Position numbers and translations under genes: made by a program
Shown: positions 40,870-49,328 of the stretch, one piece after another
How the letters are laid out: each line of letters opens with the position of its first letter
Numbering within the stretch: position 1 is the stretch's first letter
The notes under the pieces: generated by a model
The model's database searches: none
What the model saw: only the letters and a program-made list of their open reading frames with translations
Told to the model about the DNA's origin: nothing
From: Diaphorobacter sp. HDW4B
Lineage (GTDB): Bacteria > Pseudomonadota > Gammaproteobacteria > Burkholderiales > Burkholderiaceae_C
Direction: 5' to 3'
Assembly (NCBI RefSeq): GCF_011305535.1
Contig: NZ_CP049906.1
Coordinates: forward strand, 558,001-622,000
DNA length: 64,000 nt

Positions 40870-42377
40870 CACTTGCTTTCGTTGGAGCCAAAGAACAGCC
40901 CGAGGACGCGCGACTCGGAGATGCCATCACCTGTCAGCTCTCCGGCAATGACGCCGTGCCGCATGACGTACACGCGGTGGCTGAGGTTGAGGACCTCCGG
41001 CAGGTCCGAGGAGATGACCACCACCGCCGCGCCGCCCTCGCACAATTGCTGTATCACCCGATAGAGAGTGCTGCGTGTGCCGATGTCCACGCCCACGGTT
41101 GGCTCATCGAAGACATAGATGTTGAAGGGCCGCGTCAGGCCGCGCCCAAACATCACCTTTTGCTGGTTGCCGCCCGACAGCAGCGACACCGCGCGATACA
41201 GGTTGCGCGGAGCCAGCTCGACCTGCTGCGCCGCTTTTTCGGACAAGCGTCGCCCGAGCTTCTTGCGCAACCAGCCGCCGCGCCCACGCAGAGGACCATC
41301 CGCCAGCGGCAAGACGATGTTGGCGTGCGAGGAAAAGCCCAGCACGAGTCCTTCGTTCTTTCGGTCGGGTGGAAGGTAGAAGAACCCTTCGTCGAGCAGC
41401 TTGGCTACGCTGGCACCGGTTCTTTGCTGGCCTTTGAACGACACCGTTCCGCTGCTCACGTCATCGAGCCCGTAGATCGCGCGGAACAGTTCGGACTTGC
41501 CGCACCCGACCAGTCCCGCAAAACCCACCACTTCCCCGGCCCGCACCTGAAAGCTCGCATCACTCACGCCGTTGGGGGAACTGAGGTGCCGCACGTCCAG
41601 AACCGTCTGCCCGGGCCGGGATCGGATGGTGGGATAGACCTGCTCGATGGCGCGACCGGTCATCATCTCCACCAGCGCATCGGCGCTGGTGTCGGCGGCA
41701 TGCACCGTCCGGATTTTCTTGCCACCGCGCATGACCGTGACGCGATCGGCGATCTCCATGATCTCCTGCATCCGGTGCGAGATGTAGATGATTCCCACGC
41801 CCTGCTCCTTGAGTTGCTCGACGAGCTCGAAAAGCTTTCGCGACTCTTTGTCGGTCAGGGAGGCCGTGGGCTCGTCGAGGATCAACACCGAGACATTTCC
41901 GCGCAGGCCCTTGGCGATTTCGACCATCTGTTGCTGGGCGCGTGACAGCGACGAGATGTCCGCCGCACTGTCGATCTCGAATCCGAGCGAGGCCAGCATC
42001 TGGATGGCGCGCTTATTGAGCGCCTGCACATCCAGCAGTCCATGCCGACGCGGCTCGTCGCCCAGACTCAGATTGCGTGCGACCGACAGCGTCGGAACCA
42101 GCGAGAACTCCTGAAAAACCGCGCTGATGCCGTGTTGCCGCGCCTGGTGCACGTTGGCGAAACTCACCGCTTGCCCATGCATCAGAATTTGGCCGCTGGT
42201 GGGCGTGTGCGCGCCAGCCAGCAGCGAGATCAGCGTGGACTTGCCCGCGCCGTTTTCACCGAAGAGCACGTGGACTTCTCCGGATCGCAGCTCGAAATCC
42301 ATGGCATCGAGCGCTCGCACGCCCGGGTATTGCTTGCTCAAGGCAACCGTCTTCAGCAGGATGTCATCTGTGGACAT
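40869..42377 (-). CDS. RbsA-like sugar-type ABC transporter ATP-binding protein (two ATPase domains)
   Basis: 502 residues with duplicated nucleotide-binding domains. The first has Walker A GENGAGKST, signature SSLSRAQQQMVEIAKG (the LSGG-type motif is degenerate) and Walker B VLILDEPTASL. The second has the degenerate P-loop GLVGCGKSE, signature SLLSGGNQQKV and IYVFDEPTVGVD. This asymmetry is normal for RbsA/MglA. It energises import with the RbsC-like permease and the TorT-like binding protein of the same operon. Confidence 0.95.
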   Translation of the reverse strand: MSTDDILLKTVALSKQYPGVRALDAMDFELRSGEVHVLFGENGAGKSTLISLLAGAHTPTSGQILMHGQAVSFANVHQARQHGISAVFQEFSLVPTLSVARNLSLGDEPRRHGLLDVQALNKRAIQMLASLGFEIDSAADISSLSRAQQQMVEIAKGLRGNVSVLILDEPTASLTDKESRKLFELVEQLKEQGVGIIYISHRMQEIMEIADRVTVMRGGKKIRTVHAADTSADALVEMMTGRAIEQVYPTIRSRPGQTVLDVRHLSSPNGVSDASFQVRAGEVVGFAGLVGCGKSELFRAIYGLDDVSSGTVSFKGQQRTGASVAKLLDEGFFYLPPDRKNEGLVLGFSSHANIVLPLADGPLRGRGGWLRKKLGRRLSEKAAQQVELAPRNLYRAVSLLSGGNQQKVMFGRGLTRPFNIYVFDEPTVGVDIGTRSTLYRVIQQLCEGGAAVVVISSDLPEVLNLSHRVYVMRHGVIAGELTGDGISESRVLGLFFGSNESK

Positions 42378-42398
42378 GATGAGGCGGCTGATAGCGTG

Positions 42399-43481
42399 TC
42401 ACTTGACGTCGAAGACGGGCTTGAAGCCAGGAGGCGGCAGGATGTCTTCGAGCTTCACCGACTTGATGTTGCTGCTGTCCACCACAAAAATGCGGGGGCC
42501 CACATGTTTGCTGACCTCCTTGTTTTCCAGCAGACGAACCGCCTGATCCACGGCGATGCGCCCCTGGATCACCATCGAGTCGGCGGGGGCCGCCACGATG
42601 CGGCCCTTTTGAATGCCCTCGTACACACCGGGGGTCATGTAGAACGAGATGATCTGGATCTTCTTGTCCAGCCCACGAGACCGCAGGATGCTCGTGGAGG
42701 CCTCGGCGGTCACCGCGGTGCCCGCCACGTAGCTGACATCGGGGTTGCCCTGCAGCACGTCTTCGACCAGCTTGGACTGCGCTTCCTTGCCGGTATCGCC
42801 ATACTTGGGATCCAGCACTTTGACGGCGCTTCCCTTGATCGCATCATGAAAGCCCTTGTTGGCCGCCTCCACCCATCCAGCGCCTGCGGGGCCGGGGAAC
42901 CAGGCCACTTTGACGGGCGCAGAGTTGGCCGGATGCTTCTTGGCCAGATACTCCCCGCTCGAATATCCCATCGTGTAGAACGACACCAGGGACTTGGCGG
43001 AGACATCGGGCGAGTTGATGCCGTTGACCAGATCGACCACGGGGATCTTCTTGGCGGCCAAGGTCTTGAGCACATTGTTGAGACCATCGCTGGAGATCGC
43101 ACCAATGACGACGGCGTTGGCACCGCGCGCCACGCAGTTTTCGATCTGCGACAGCTGGTTGGCCAGATTGGTGTAGCCGCCCGCATCCAGCACTTGCAGC
43201 TTCACGCCGAGGCGCTTGGCTTCTTCGACCACGCCGTAGTCGACGCCCAGCCAGTACGCATCTTTCATGTGCGGAAAGGAAACGCAGACATCCCACTTCT
43301 TGGACGCCTTGCTGAGAGGCACGTAGTCCATGGCAATCTTCTTGCCATCGGCAGCGAACGCCGGCTCGGTGTACTCCGCCTTGTACGGAAACCAGTCAGC
43401 GGCCTGTGCGGATGAACACGCCAACAGGCTTGCGGTGATGGTGCTGGCGGTCAGCGCAGCGCGCAGAATCGAACCATTCAT
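42399..43481 (-). CDS. TorT-like periplasmic substrate-binding protein
   Basis: 360 residues with a signal peptide (MNGSILRAALTASTITASLL, then ACSSAQA). The mature part belongs to the periplasmic binding protein type 1 fold; the words KWDVCVSFPHMKDAYWLGVDYG, DAGGYTNLANQLSQIENCVA and VVIGAISSDGLNN follow the TorT branch. TorT itself senses trimethylamine N-oxide with TorS in enterobacteria, but here the gene is followed by RbsA- and RbsC-like genes and no TorS is near, so it is more likely the receptor of an ABC importer. The ligand may be a small N-containing compound (inference). Confidence 0.87.
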   Translation of the reverse strand: MNGSILRAALTASTITASLLACSSAQAADWFPYKAEYTEPAFAADGKKIAMDYVPLSKASKKWDVCVSFPHMKDAYWLGVDYGVVEEAKRLGVKLQVLDAGGYTNLANQLSQIENCVARGANAVVIGAISSDGLNNVLKTLAAKKIPVVDLVNGINSPDVSAKSLVSFYTMGYSSGEYLAKKHPANSAPVKVAWFPGPAGAGWVEAANKGFHDAIKGSAVKVLDPKYGDTGKEAQSKLVEDVLQGNPDVSYVAGTAVTAEASTSILRSRGLDKKIQIISFYMTPGVYEGIQKGRIVAAPADSMVIQGRIAVDQAVRLLENKEVSKHVGPRIFVVDSSNIKSVKLEDILPPPGFKPVFDVK

Positions 43482-43533
43482 GATATGTCTCCCAATGGGT
43501 TATCAACAAACGAACGCTTGGAATTCAGAGGTC

Positions 43534-44511
43534 TCAGGCAGAGAGGGCTTCCCGCAATCGATTGAGTCGTCGATGGCGATCCGAGCGCGCTGCCAGCGCC
43601 TGGGTCATGTCGACCGGCACGAAAATCGCTTTGTTGTTCGGCTGCATCTGCGCAATGCGGTCCATGTCCGCGCTGATCACCGTGCCCACCATGGCGTAGC
43701 CACCGCCTGACACTGCATCGCGCAGCAAAATGATGGGCTCCTTGCCGCCCGGCACCTGGATGGATCCGTAGGGATAACCGGCATCGACGATGTTCGATGG
43801 GTCAGCGCCTGCTCCAAAAGGCGGTTTGCGTTCCTTGAACTGCAGTGGCGTTCCGCCTTTGAAGCGGTAACCGATGCGATCGGCTTCCGAGCCCACGGTC
43901 CATGCGTCGGAAAACAGCGACTTGGTCGAGACCTCCTGCAATCGATGGAAGTACAGTCCGGGCAACACGCGCAGCGGCACTTCCTTGCTCAAGGCGGGAA
44001 GCAACGCCGCATCGACGCGGCGTCCGATGCGGGCGTGGCCCGAGGCCTTGCCGACGGGCAGGCGGTCACCGGCGATCAGCCTGCGTCCGTCCAGACCACC
44101 GAATGCGCCCAGGCCGTAAGTGGAGCGGCTTCCAAGCACCACCGGCACATCGATGCCGCCCGCCACGGCTATGCAGATGCGTGCACCGAGCTTCATGAAG
44201 TCGAACGACAGACGGTCTCCCGCCTGCACGGCGAAGGACTCGTTCTTGGGCTGCTCCATGCCATTGAGCTTCACCTTCGCATCTGCGCCCGTCACGGCGA
44301 CGATGCCTGCATCGTGGAACAGCAGTTCAGGGGCCATCAAGGTTCCTTCGATGGCCGCCGCGCCTTCGTCGTTGCCCACCAGCAGATTCGCAAACAACAG
44401 GCTTTCCTGATCCAGCGCGCCCGACATGGGGATGCCGAGATGGTAGTAACCGGGTCTGCCCATGTCCTGAACGCTGGTCGCCAGTCCGGGCTTCAACACT
44501 TCAATCGCCAT
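43534..44511 (-). CDS. pxpC: 5-oxoprolinase subunit C / biotin-dependent carboxyltransferase family (AHS2, KipA-like)
   Basis: 325 residues. Family words: VLKPGLATSVQDMGRPGYYH, GIPMSGALDQESLLFANLLV, GRRLIAGDRLPVG, SEADRIGYRFKGG and the end motif DAVSGGGYAMVGTVISADMDRIAQMQPN. PxpC is one of three subunits of the ATP-dependent 5-oxoprolinase; the same fold forms half of the carboxyltransferase domain of urea carboxylase. It overlaps the AHS1 gene by 11 bases. Neighbouring biotin carboxylase and BCCP genes favour a carboxyltransferase role here (inference). Confidence 0.9.
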   Translation of the reverse strand: MAIEVLKPGLATSVQDMGRPGYYHLGIPMSGALDQESLLFANLLVGNDEGAAAIEGTLMAPELLFHDAGIVAVTGADAKVKLNGMEQPKNESFAVQAGDRLSFDFMKLGARICIAVAGGIDVPVVLGSRSTYGLGAFGGLDGRRLIAGDRLPVGKASGHARIGRRVDAALLPALSKEVPLRVLPGLYFHRLQEVSTKSLFSDAWTVGSEADRIGYRFKGGTPLQFKERKPPFGAGADPSNIVDAGYPYGSIQVPGGKEPIILLRDAVSGGGYAMVGTVISADMDRIAQMQPNNKAIFVPVDMTQALAARSDRHRRLNRLREALSA

Positions 44512-45397
44512 ACAGCACCTTCAGCAGTTGTTGGTTGTAGCCATCGGGATCGGCCAGAAATTCCTTGAGCGAAAACGACACGGGACGACTGCGCAGGTCA
44601 TAGCTGCCCTGCTCCACTTGCGCGATCGTGCGGTCGTATTCCTCGCGATCGATGGGCTTCCACTTCACGATGTCCCCGGGTCTGAAGAACACCATCAAAT
44701 CCTTCATGTACGGCAACTGCTGCAGCGGATCGAAAATGGGTGCCGGTGTGACACCGAACATCTGATATCCACCGGCACCGCGCACCGAGTAGATGCAACT
44801 GAAGCAGCCGCCGTGGCCCAGAGTGAGCTTGGGCGTGTCCGTGCGTGGGCTGAGGTACTTGGGCACTTCGATCTGCCGCGACCGCTCGACCATCTGGAAG
44901 AGAAACGGCAAGCCAGCCACAAATCCCACCATCGACACAAACCACGGAGCGCCGGAATGCGCTGCGATGAAATCGTCCACCGATGGAAACTGGTTGATGC
45001 GTGCGGCGTATTCGATGTCCGTGCTGGTCGGGTCCTGGTGCCGTTCCCGAAACCGCATCTGCGTTTCGTGGGTCCATGGATCGTTGTAGAGCACGGGAAT
45101 TTCGACGATGCGGGTTTGCAGCGTGAGATCCGAATCGCGCAGTTCTTCCTCGATATCCTCCAAGGTTTTTTGGACCTCTTCGGGCAGGATGACATCGGGG
45201 TCGAAGCGCACCAGATAAGCGGCGTTGGCGGGACAGATCTCGGTCACGCCGGGCACCTTGCGCCGACGCAGCTCGTTGCAGATGGCCATGCCTTTGAAGA
45301 ACGCGGGCAGGCTCATCTCTTCATCGAGTTCCACAAAGAGATGTTCATCGCCGCCAAAGCTGTAGCGCGCTTTGGCAGGTAGCGTGCGGGGGCTCAT
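44501..45397 (-). CDS. pxpB: 5-oxoprolinase subunit B family (AHS1, KipI-like)
   Basis: 298 residues from the ATG at 45397, which overlaps the biotin carboxylase stop by ATGA. It has the AHS1 fold words VTEICPANAAYLVRFDPDVI, IVEIPVLYNDPWTHE, FVSMVGFVAGLPFLFQM and the closing GGYQMFGVTPAPIFDP. It is longer than typical PxpB (about 220 residues): both the N-terminal region and the C-terminal 70 residues (MVFFRPGDIVKWKPIDREEYD and onward) extend it, closer to AHS1 proteins of biotin-linked clusters. Together with AHS2 it would form the carboxyltransferase or kinase-like half of the enzyme. Confidence 0.88.
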   Translation of the reverse strand: MSPRTLPAKARYSFGGDEHLFVELDEEMSLPAFFKGMAICNELRRRKVPGVTEICPANAAYLVRFDPDVILPEEVQKTLEDIEEELRDSDLTLQTRIVEIPVLYNDPWTHETQMRFRERHQDPTSTDIEYAARINQFPSVDDFIAAHSGAPWFVSMVGFVAGLPFLFQMVERSRQIEVPKYLSPRTDTPKLTLGHGGCFSCIYSVRGAGGYQMFGVTPAPIFDPLQQLPYMKDLMVFFRPGDIVKWKPIDREEYDRTIAQVEQGSYDLRSRPVSFSLKEFLADPDGYNQQLLKVLYGD

Positions 45398-46785
45398 GAG
45401 CAGACCTCCACAGGCTGTTTGTTCTCCAATGGCTTGCCCGCCAACCAATGCTCCAGAAACCCGGTGTCGAAGTCTGCGGCGATGACGCTGGGATCGTTGC
45501 ACAGGGCCTGATGCATGGGGATGGTCGTGCGAACCCCTTCGACCTTGAGTTCGGAGAGCGCCCGGCGCATCCGGCTGAGGGCGGCGGTGCGGTTTTCGTC
45601 ATGCACGATGAGCTTTCCGAGCAAAGAGTCGTAGTACGCCGGGACGGTGTAACCCGCATAGAGCATGCTGTCGAAACGCACTCCCGGACCGCCCGGTACC
45701 GACAACTGGGACACCAGTCCAGGGCTGGGCATGAAGTTCTTGGCGGCGTCCTCGGCGTTGATGCGGACTTCGATGGAAGCCCCGTTCAGGCGGATCTGCT
45801 CCTGACGCAACCGCAGCGGATGGCCCAATGCGATCTTGAGCATCTCCCGCACCAGATCGACGCCGGTGATCATCTCCGTGATCGGGTGCTCCACCTGAAT
45901 GCGCGTGTTCATCTCGATGAAGAAGAACTCCCGAGAATCATCGTCATACAGATACTCGAGCGTGCCCGCGCCCCGGTAAGCCACGGCCCTGGCCAGTCGG
46001 AGCGCCGAATCGCAAAGCGCCTCACGTGTTGTCTGGTCGATGGCGGCGCTGGGCGCCTCTTCCCACACCTTTTGCCTGCGGCGCTGGAGCGAGCATTCCC
46101 GCTCGAAGCAATGCACCACCTGCTGCCCATCTCCGAGAATCTGCACTTCGATATGCCGTGCCTTGCGAATGAATCGCTCCAGATAGACCGCGCCGTTTCC
46201 GAACGCGGCCTGCGCCTCGGCCGTGGCGGTGGCAAATTGCTGGCGCAGCTCGTTGGCATCGGCCGCCACGCGTATGCCTCGGCCACCACCTCCTGCGGAT
46301 GCCTTGATCATGATGGGATAACCAATGTGGTCGGCGATCCGCACGGCCTCCTCCACGTCTTGGACCACGCCATCGCTGCCGGGAACCGTGGGCACACCGG
46401 CGCGCTGAGCGGCCGCGCGTGCCGCAGCCTTGTCTCCCATGGTGCGAATCGAATGGGGTGTCGGCCCCACCCAGACCAAATCTGCGCGCTCGACGGCTTC
46501 GGCAAAGTCTGCGTTCTCCGACAGAAATCCGTAGCCGGGATGCACGGCCTGCGCTCCGCTGCTGAGCGCCGCCTGGATGACGGCATCTGCGTTCAGATAG
46601 CTCTTGGTGGCATGCGCGGGTCCGATGTGCACGGCCTCGTCCGCCATCTGCACGGCAAGGCTTTTCGCATCGGCATCGCTGTAGACCGCGACGGTCTTGA
46701 GTCCGATTTCCTTGGCGGCGCGGATGATGCGAACCGCGATTTCACCGCGATTGGCGATGAGCAGTTTCTGGAATTTTTCGTTCAT
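45394..46785 (-). CDS. Biotin carboxylase (AccC family)
   Basis: 463 residues, ATP-grasp enzyme with LLIANRGEIAVRIIRAAKEI at the N-terminus, ATP-binding loop IKASAGGGGRGIRVA, SLQRRRQKVWEEAPSA, catalytic EMNTRIQVEHPITE and the C-terminal domain. It carboxylates biotin on a carrier protein using bicarbonate and ATP. It is adjacent to its own carrier gene (12 bases upstream) and to AHS1/AHS2 rather than AccA/AccD. It is therefore probably dedicated to the split urea-carboxylase-like enzyme of this operon and not to fatty acid synthesis. Confidence 0.93.
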   Translation of the reverse strand: MNEKFQKLLIANRGEIAVRIIRAAKEIGLKTVAVYSDADAKSLAVQMADEAVHIGPAHATKSYLNADAVIQAALSSGAQAVHPGYGFLSENADFAEAVERADLVWVGPTPHSIRTMGDKAAARAAAQRAGVPTVPGSDGVVQDVEEAVRIADHIGYPIMIKASAGGGGRGIRVAADANELRQQFATATAEAQAAFGNGAVYLERFIRKARHIEVQILGDGQQVVHCFERECSLQRRRQKVWEEAPSAAIDQTTREALCDSALRLARAVAYRGAGTLEYLYDDDSREFFFIEMNTRIQVEHPITEMITGVDLVREMLKIALGHPLRLRQEQIRLNGASIEVRINAEDAAKNFMPSPGLVSQLSVPGGPGVRFDSMLYAGYTVPAYYDSLLGKLIVHDENRTAALSRMRRALSELKVEGVRTTIPMHQALCNDPSVIAADFDTGFLEHWLAGKPLENKQPVEVCS

Positions 46786-46797
46786 GGCTTGGCCACC

Positions 46798-47046
46798 TCA
46801 CGCCACGTCAATGATGGCCAGCGCCTGACCGGGATCGACGGCATCGCCGTTCTCGGCGCAGAACTGCTTGAGCGTTCCAGCCACTTCCGCATTCACTTCG
46901 CTGAACTGCTTCATCACTTCGACGAGGCCCAGCACATCCCCCACGGCGACCCGATCACCGACGGACTTGAACTCTGGCGCGTCCGGTGCAGGTCGGCGGT
47001 AGAACGTGCCTGGCAGCGGGCTTTGAACTTCATGGGATGTGGACAT
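46798..47046 (-). CDS. Biotin carboxyl carrier protein-like biotinyl domain
   Basis: 82 residues, a lone biotinyl domain. The biotin attachment Lys is in GLVEVMKQFSEV (EVMK in place of the common EAMK), with flanking strands SPLPGTFYRRPAPDAPEFK and AENGDAVDPGQALAIIDVA. It lacks the long N-terminal part of AccB and so is a carrier for a specialised carboxylase. It lies between pxpA and the biotin carboxylase gene. Confidence 0.92.
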   Translation of the reverse strand: MSTSHEVQSPLPGTFYRRPAPDAPEFKSVGDRVAVGDVLGLVEVMKQFSEVNAEVAGTLKQFCAENGDAVDPGQALAIIDVA

Positions 47047-47103
47047 GCGGGTCTCCTTGAATGCAAGAATGGGGCGGGATGCGTGAATGGGGTGCGCTGC
47101 GTC

Positions 47104-47886
47104 TCATGCACTGGCTGGCGGTCGCTCTCCGAACCCGGCGATGCGGATCTGGTGGGCGATCAGCAACTCGCGAGTGGCTTGTGCCAGCCCCAGCGCGCCG
47201 GGCGTATCGCTGTGGATGCATACCGAGTCCACATCCATGGGGATGTCCTGACCCTCCACGGTCCGCACCACGCCTTCGGTACAGACGCGCAACACTTTTT
47301 GCGCGACGGCCTGCGGGTCGAGCGCGTTCACACTGCGCTTGAAAACGATGGAGCCGCTGGCGTCGTAGTCACGATCGGCAAAGAATTCGCGGATGACGGG
47401 TTGCCCCATTTCTTTTGCCACGCGGTAGGTGATGGACGGCTCCATGCACAGCAGATAGAGATCTGGTGCCACAACACGCAAGGCCTTGACGAGTGCGCGC
47501 GAGAGCTCCTCGTCTCGTGCGGCATGCATGTAGAGCGCGCCATGTGGCTTGATGTGCTGAAGCTTGACGCCTGCAAGACAGGCGAGTTCACGCAGCGCAC
47601 CGAGTTGGTAGAGGATGTCGTTGACCAGCTCGTCGGCCGGCGCGTTGATGTGCCTGCGCCCGAACCCCACCAGATCGCGAAAGCCTGGATGCGCGCCGAC
47701 CCCCACGCCGAAATGCTTCGCCTGCTTGAGCATCTTGAGCATGGTGTTGGGATCGCCAGCATGAAAGCCGGTGGCCACGTTGGCCGAGCTGATCAAAGGC
47801 ATCAACTCGTCCTCGATCCCATCACCAATCGTCCAGGCCCCGAAGGCCTCGCCCATATCCGAGTTCAGATCAATTTGTGTTTTCAC
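47104..47886 (-). CDS. pxpA: LamB/YcsF family 5-oxoprolinase subunit A (PxpA)
   Basis: 260 residues from a GTG at 47886, which gives the standard beginning (V/M)[17 protein letters not shown] and has AAGG upstream; a further GTG at 47913 is possible. Blocks: [63 protein letters not shown] and [13 protein letters not shown]. PxpA performs the hydrolytic ring-opening step of 5-oxoproline after activation by PxpBC. It is first gene of the leftward operon, with a LysR regulator divergent. Confidence 0.93.
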   Translation of the reverse strand: MKTQIDLNSDMGEAFGAWTIGDGIEDELMPLISSANVATGFHAGDPNTMLKMLKQAKHFGVGVGAHPGFRDLVGFGRRHINAPADELVNDILYQLGALRELACLAGVKLQHIKPHGALYMHAARDEELSRALVKALRVVAPDLYLLCMEPSITYRVAKEMGQPVIREFFADRDYDASGSIVFKRSVNALDPQAVAQKVLRVCTEGVVRTVEGQDIPMDVDSVCIHSDTPGALGLAQATRELLIAHQIRIAGFGERPPASA

Positions 47887-47961
47887 TTTGGAACCTTGCC
47901 TGAGTTCAAGCACCGTGGATTCAGGTGCAATGGAGGCAAGGTTAGTAATCTGAAAAGGTCC

Positions 47962-47979
47962 TGAAAAGCATTGTTTTCA
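47962..47979. promoter_or_regulatory. Inverted repeat TGAAAA-N6-TTTTCA in the pxpA/LysR divergent promoter
   Basis: Perfect 6-base arms in the AT-rich 224-base gap. Together with the site at 47990-48006 it could form the two-site arrangement used by LysR regulators. Confidence 0.4.
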
Positions 47980-47989
47980 AGCGGCTCGA

Positions 47990-48006
47990 TATCTGTTTTT
48001 CAGATA
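47990..48006. promoter_or_regulatory. LysR-type box (TATCTG-TTTTT-CAGATA)
   Basis: Perfect 6-base arms around T5; the inner 13 bases (47992-48004) fit the LysR consensus T-N11-A. It sits about 105 bases upstream of the LysR start and about 105 bases upstream of the pxpA start, as expected for a recognition-binding site of the divergent regulator. Confidence 0.55.
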
Positions 48007-48110
48007 CGAGTTCAGCACCCAGTGAAGGACTGGGACTAACCCGAATGATTTGTCATCCATTTTTCGCGTTTTGAAGATCACAATCGAGCGATTAACCAAG
48101 GGACATTTCC

Positions 48111-49040
48111 ATGTCACTGCTGTCGCTACGCCAGTTGAAATACTTCACTGCAGTCGCTGAAATAGGCCGCATCTCGCATGCAGCGCAGGAACTCAACATC
48201 TCGCAATCTGCCGTGACGACGGCCATTCGCGAACTCGAAGAATTGTTGGGTCAGCCACTATTCGAACGCCAAACACGAGGCGTGGAATTGACGAGAGCGG
48301 GCAGGCGTTTTTTGAGCCATGCCTATGCAGTGCTGGCGGCGGCAGACGAAGCCGTGAACATGCCCCCCGACGAGCAGCAGACGGAAGGTATTTTCACCAT
48401 CGCGGCCAGCTACACGGTGCTTGGCTACTTTCTTCCGCACCATCTGCAGCGCTTCACTCAACTGCATCCCAACGTGGAGGTGCGTGTGCACGAAGTCACC
48501 CGCAACGCCATCGAAGAAGGACTGCTGACACAGCGCTATGACCTGGGCGTGCTGCTCACCTCGAATGTCGAATTGCGCGAACTTTCGCTGGAGACTTTCT
48601 TCGGCTCACCCAGACGCTTGTGGGTGCCCAGCAAGCATCCCTTGCTCGACAAGGCGGAGGTGTCCTTGGCCGATCTGGTGGACGAACCGTACATCATGCT
48701 CACCGTGGACGAGGCCGCGGTCACAGCACTCAAGTACTGGAAGGCGACTCCCTATCAGCCCAACGTGCGCATGCGAACCAGCTCCGTCGAGGCGGTTCGC
48801 AGCACAGTGGCCAATGGCATGGGAGTGACGATCCTGTCGGACATGGTCTACCGTCCGTGGTCGCTGGAAGGCAAGCGCATCGAAACCATCAACCTCAGCG
48901 ATTCCGTCCCCAACATGAACATCGGACTCGGTTGGCGCAACGGGGTTGAATTCACTCCCGCGATGAAGACCTTCCGAGACTACTTCCGACGTCAATATCT
49001 GGAACGCAGCACGGCGCGCAATGAAAAGCTGCAGGCGTGA
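48111..49040 (+). CDS. LysR-family transcriptional regulator of the pxp/carboxylase/hydroxylase operon
   Basis: 309 residues. N-terminal helix-turn-helix: LSLRQLKYFTAVAEIGRISH, then AQELNISQSAVTTAIRELEE and LLGQPLFERQTRGVELTRAGR. The effector domain follows (FTIAASYTVLGYFLP onward). It is divergent from the pxpA operon across a 224-base gap with two symmetrical sites, so it probably activates that operon in response to its substrate. Its stop codon directly abuts the stop of a convergent small membrane protein gene. Confidence 0.92.
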   Translation: MSLLSLRQLKYFTAVAEIGRISHAAQELNISQSAVTTAIRELEELLGQPLFERQTRGVELTRAGRRFLSHAYAVLAAADEAVNMPPDEQQTEGIFTIAASYTVLGYFLPHHLQRFTQLHPNVEVRVHEVTRNAIEEGLLTQRYDLGVLLTSNVELRELSLETFFGSPRRLWVPSKHPLLDKAEVSLADLVDEPYIMLTVDEAAVTALKYWKATPYQPNVRMRTSSVEAVRSTVANGMGVTILSDMVYRPWSLEGKRIETINLSDSVPNMNIGLGWRNGVEFTPAMKTFRDYFRRQYLERSTARNEKLQA

Positions 49041-49328
49041 TCAGCGCTTGACCTCGGGCGCAAGCTGAATTGTGCCCAGCCCAGAACTTGGCCGGTTGCG
49101 CTTGGGTTTGATCCAGTAGATCCACAAGCCTTTCATCCATGCAAGGGCATACAGGATGCTGACCGCAAATATGCCCCATTGACCTGCATTCCATGAGGCA
49201 TAGAACCAGAACGGCTGACCCAGCATGCCGAAGATGCAGGCCCAACGGCGCACGGAATCGGCACGGGCCTGCGAAAGCCATGCGGCCAGGGCTCCGAGAA
49301 CTGCGATGGCGATCTGATCAATTTGCAT
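49041..49328 (-). CDS. Small inner-membrane protein, 95 residues
   Basis: From the ATG at 49328 (MQIDQIAIAVLGALAAWLSQ); the frame is open to 49373. Three hydrophobic segments are visible (about residues 4-17, 28-45 and 50-70), rich in Trp (RRWACIFGMLGQPFWFYASW, GQWGIFAVSILYALAWMKGL). The C-terminal tail is soluble. No family recognised. Its stop (TCA on the + strand at 49041-49043) follows immediately on the LysR stop, so the two genes meet without a gap or terminator. Confidence 0.6.
   Translation of the reverse strand: MQIDQIAIAVLGALAAWLSQARADSVRRWACIFGMLGQPFWFYASWNAGQWGIFAVSILYALAWMKGLWIYWIKPKRNRPSSGLGTIQLAPEVKR

Noticed and set aside
45448-47964. Rightward 838-residue open frame opposite accC, the BCCP gene and pxpA
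   Set aside because: Shadow of three well-supported genes on the other strand; no domain seen.
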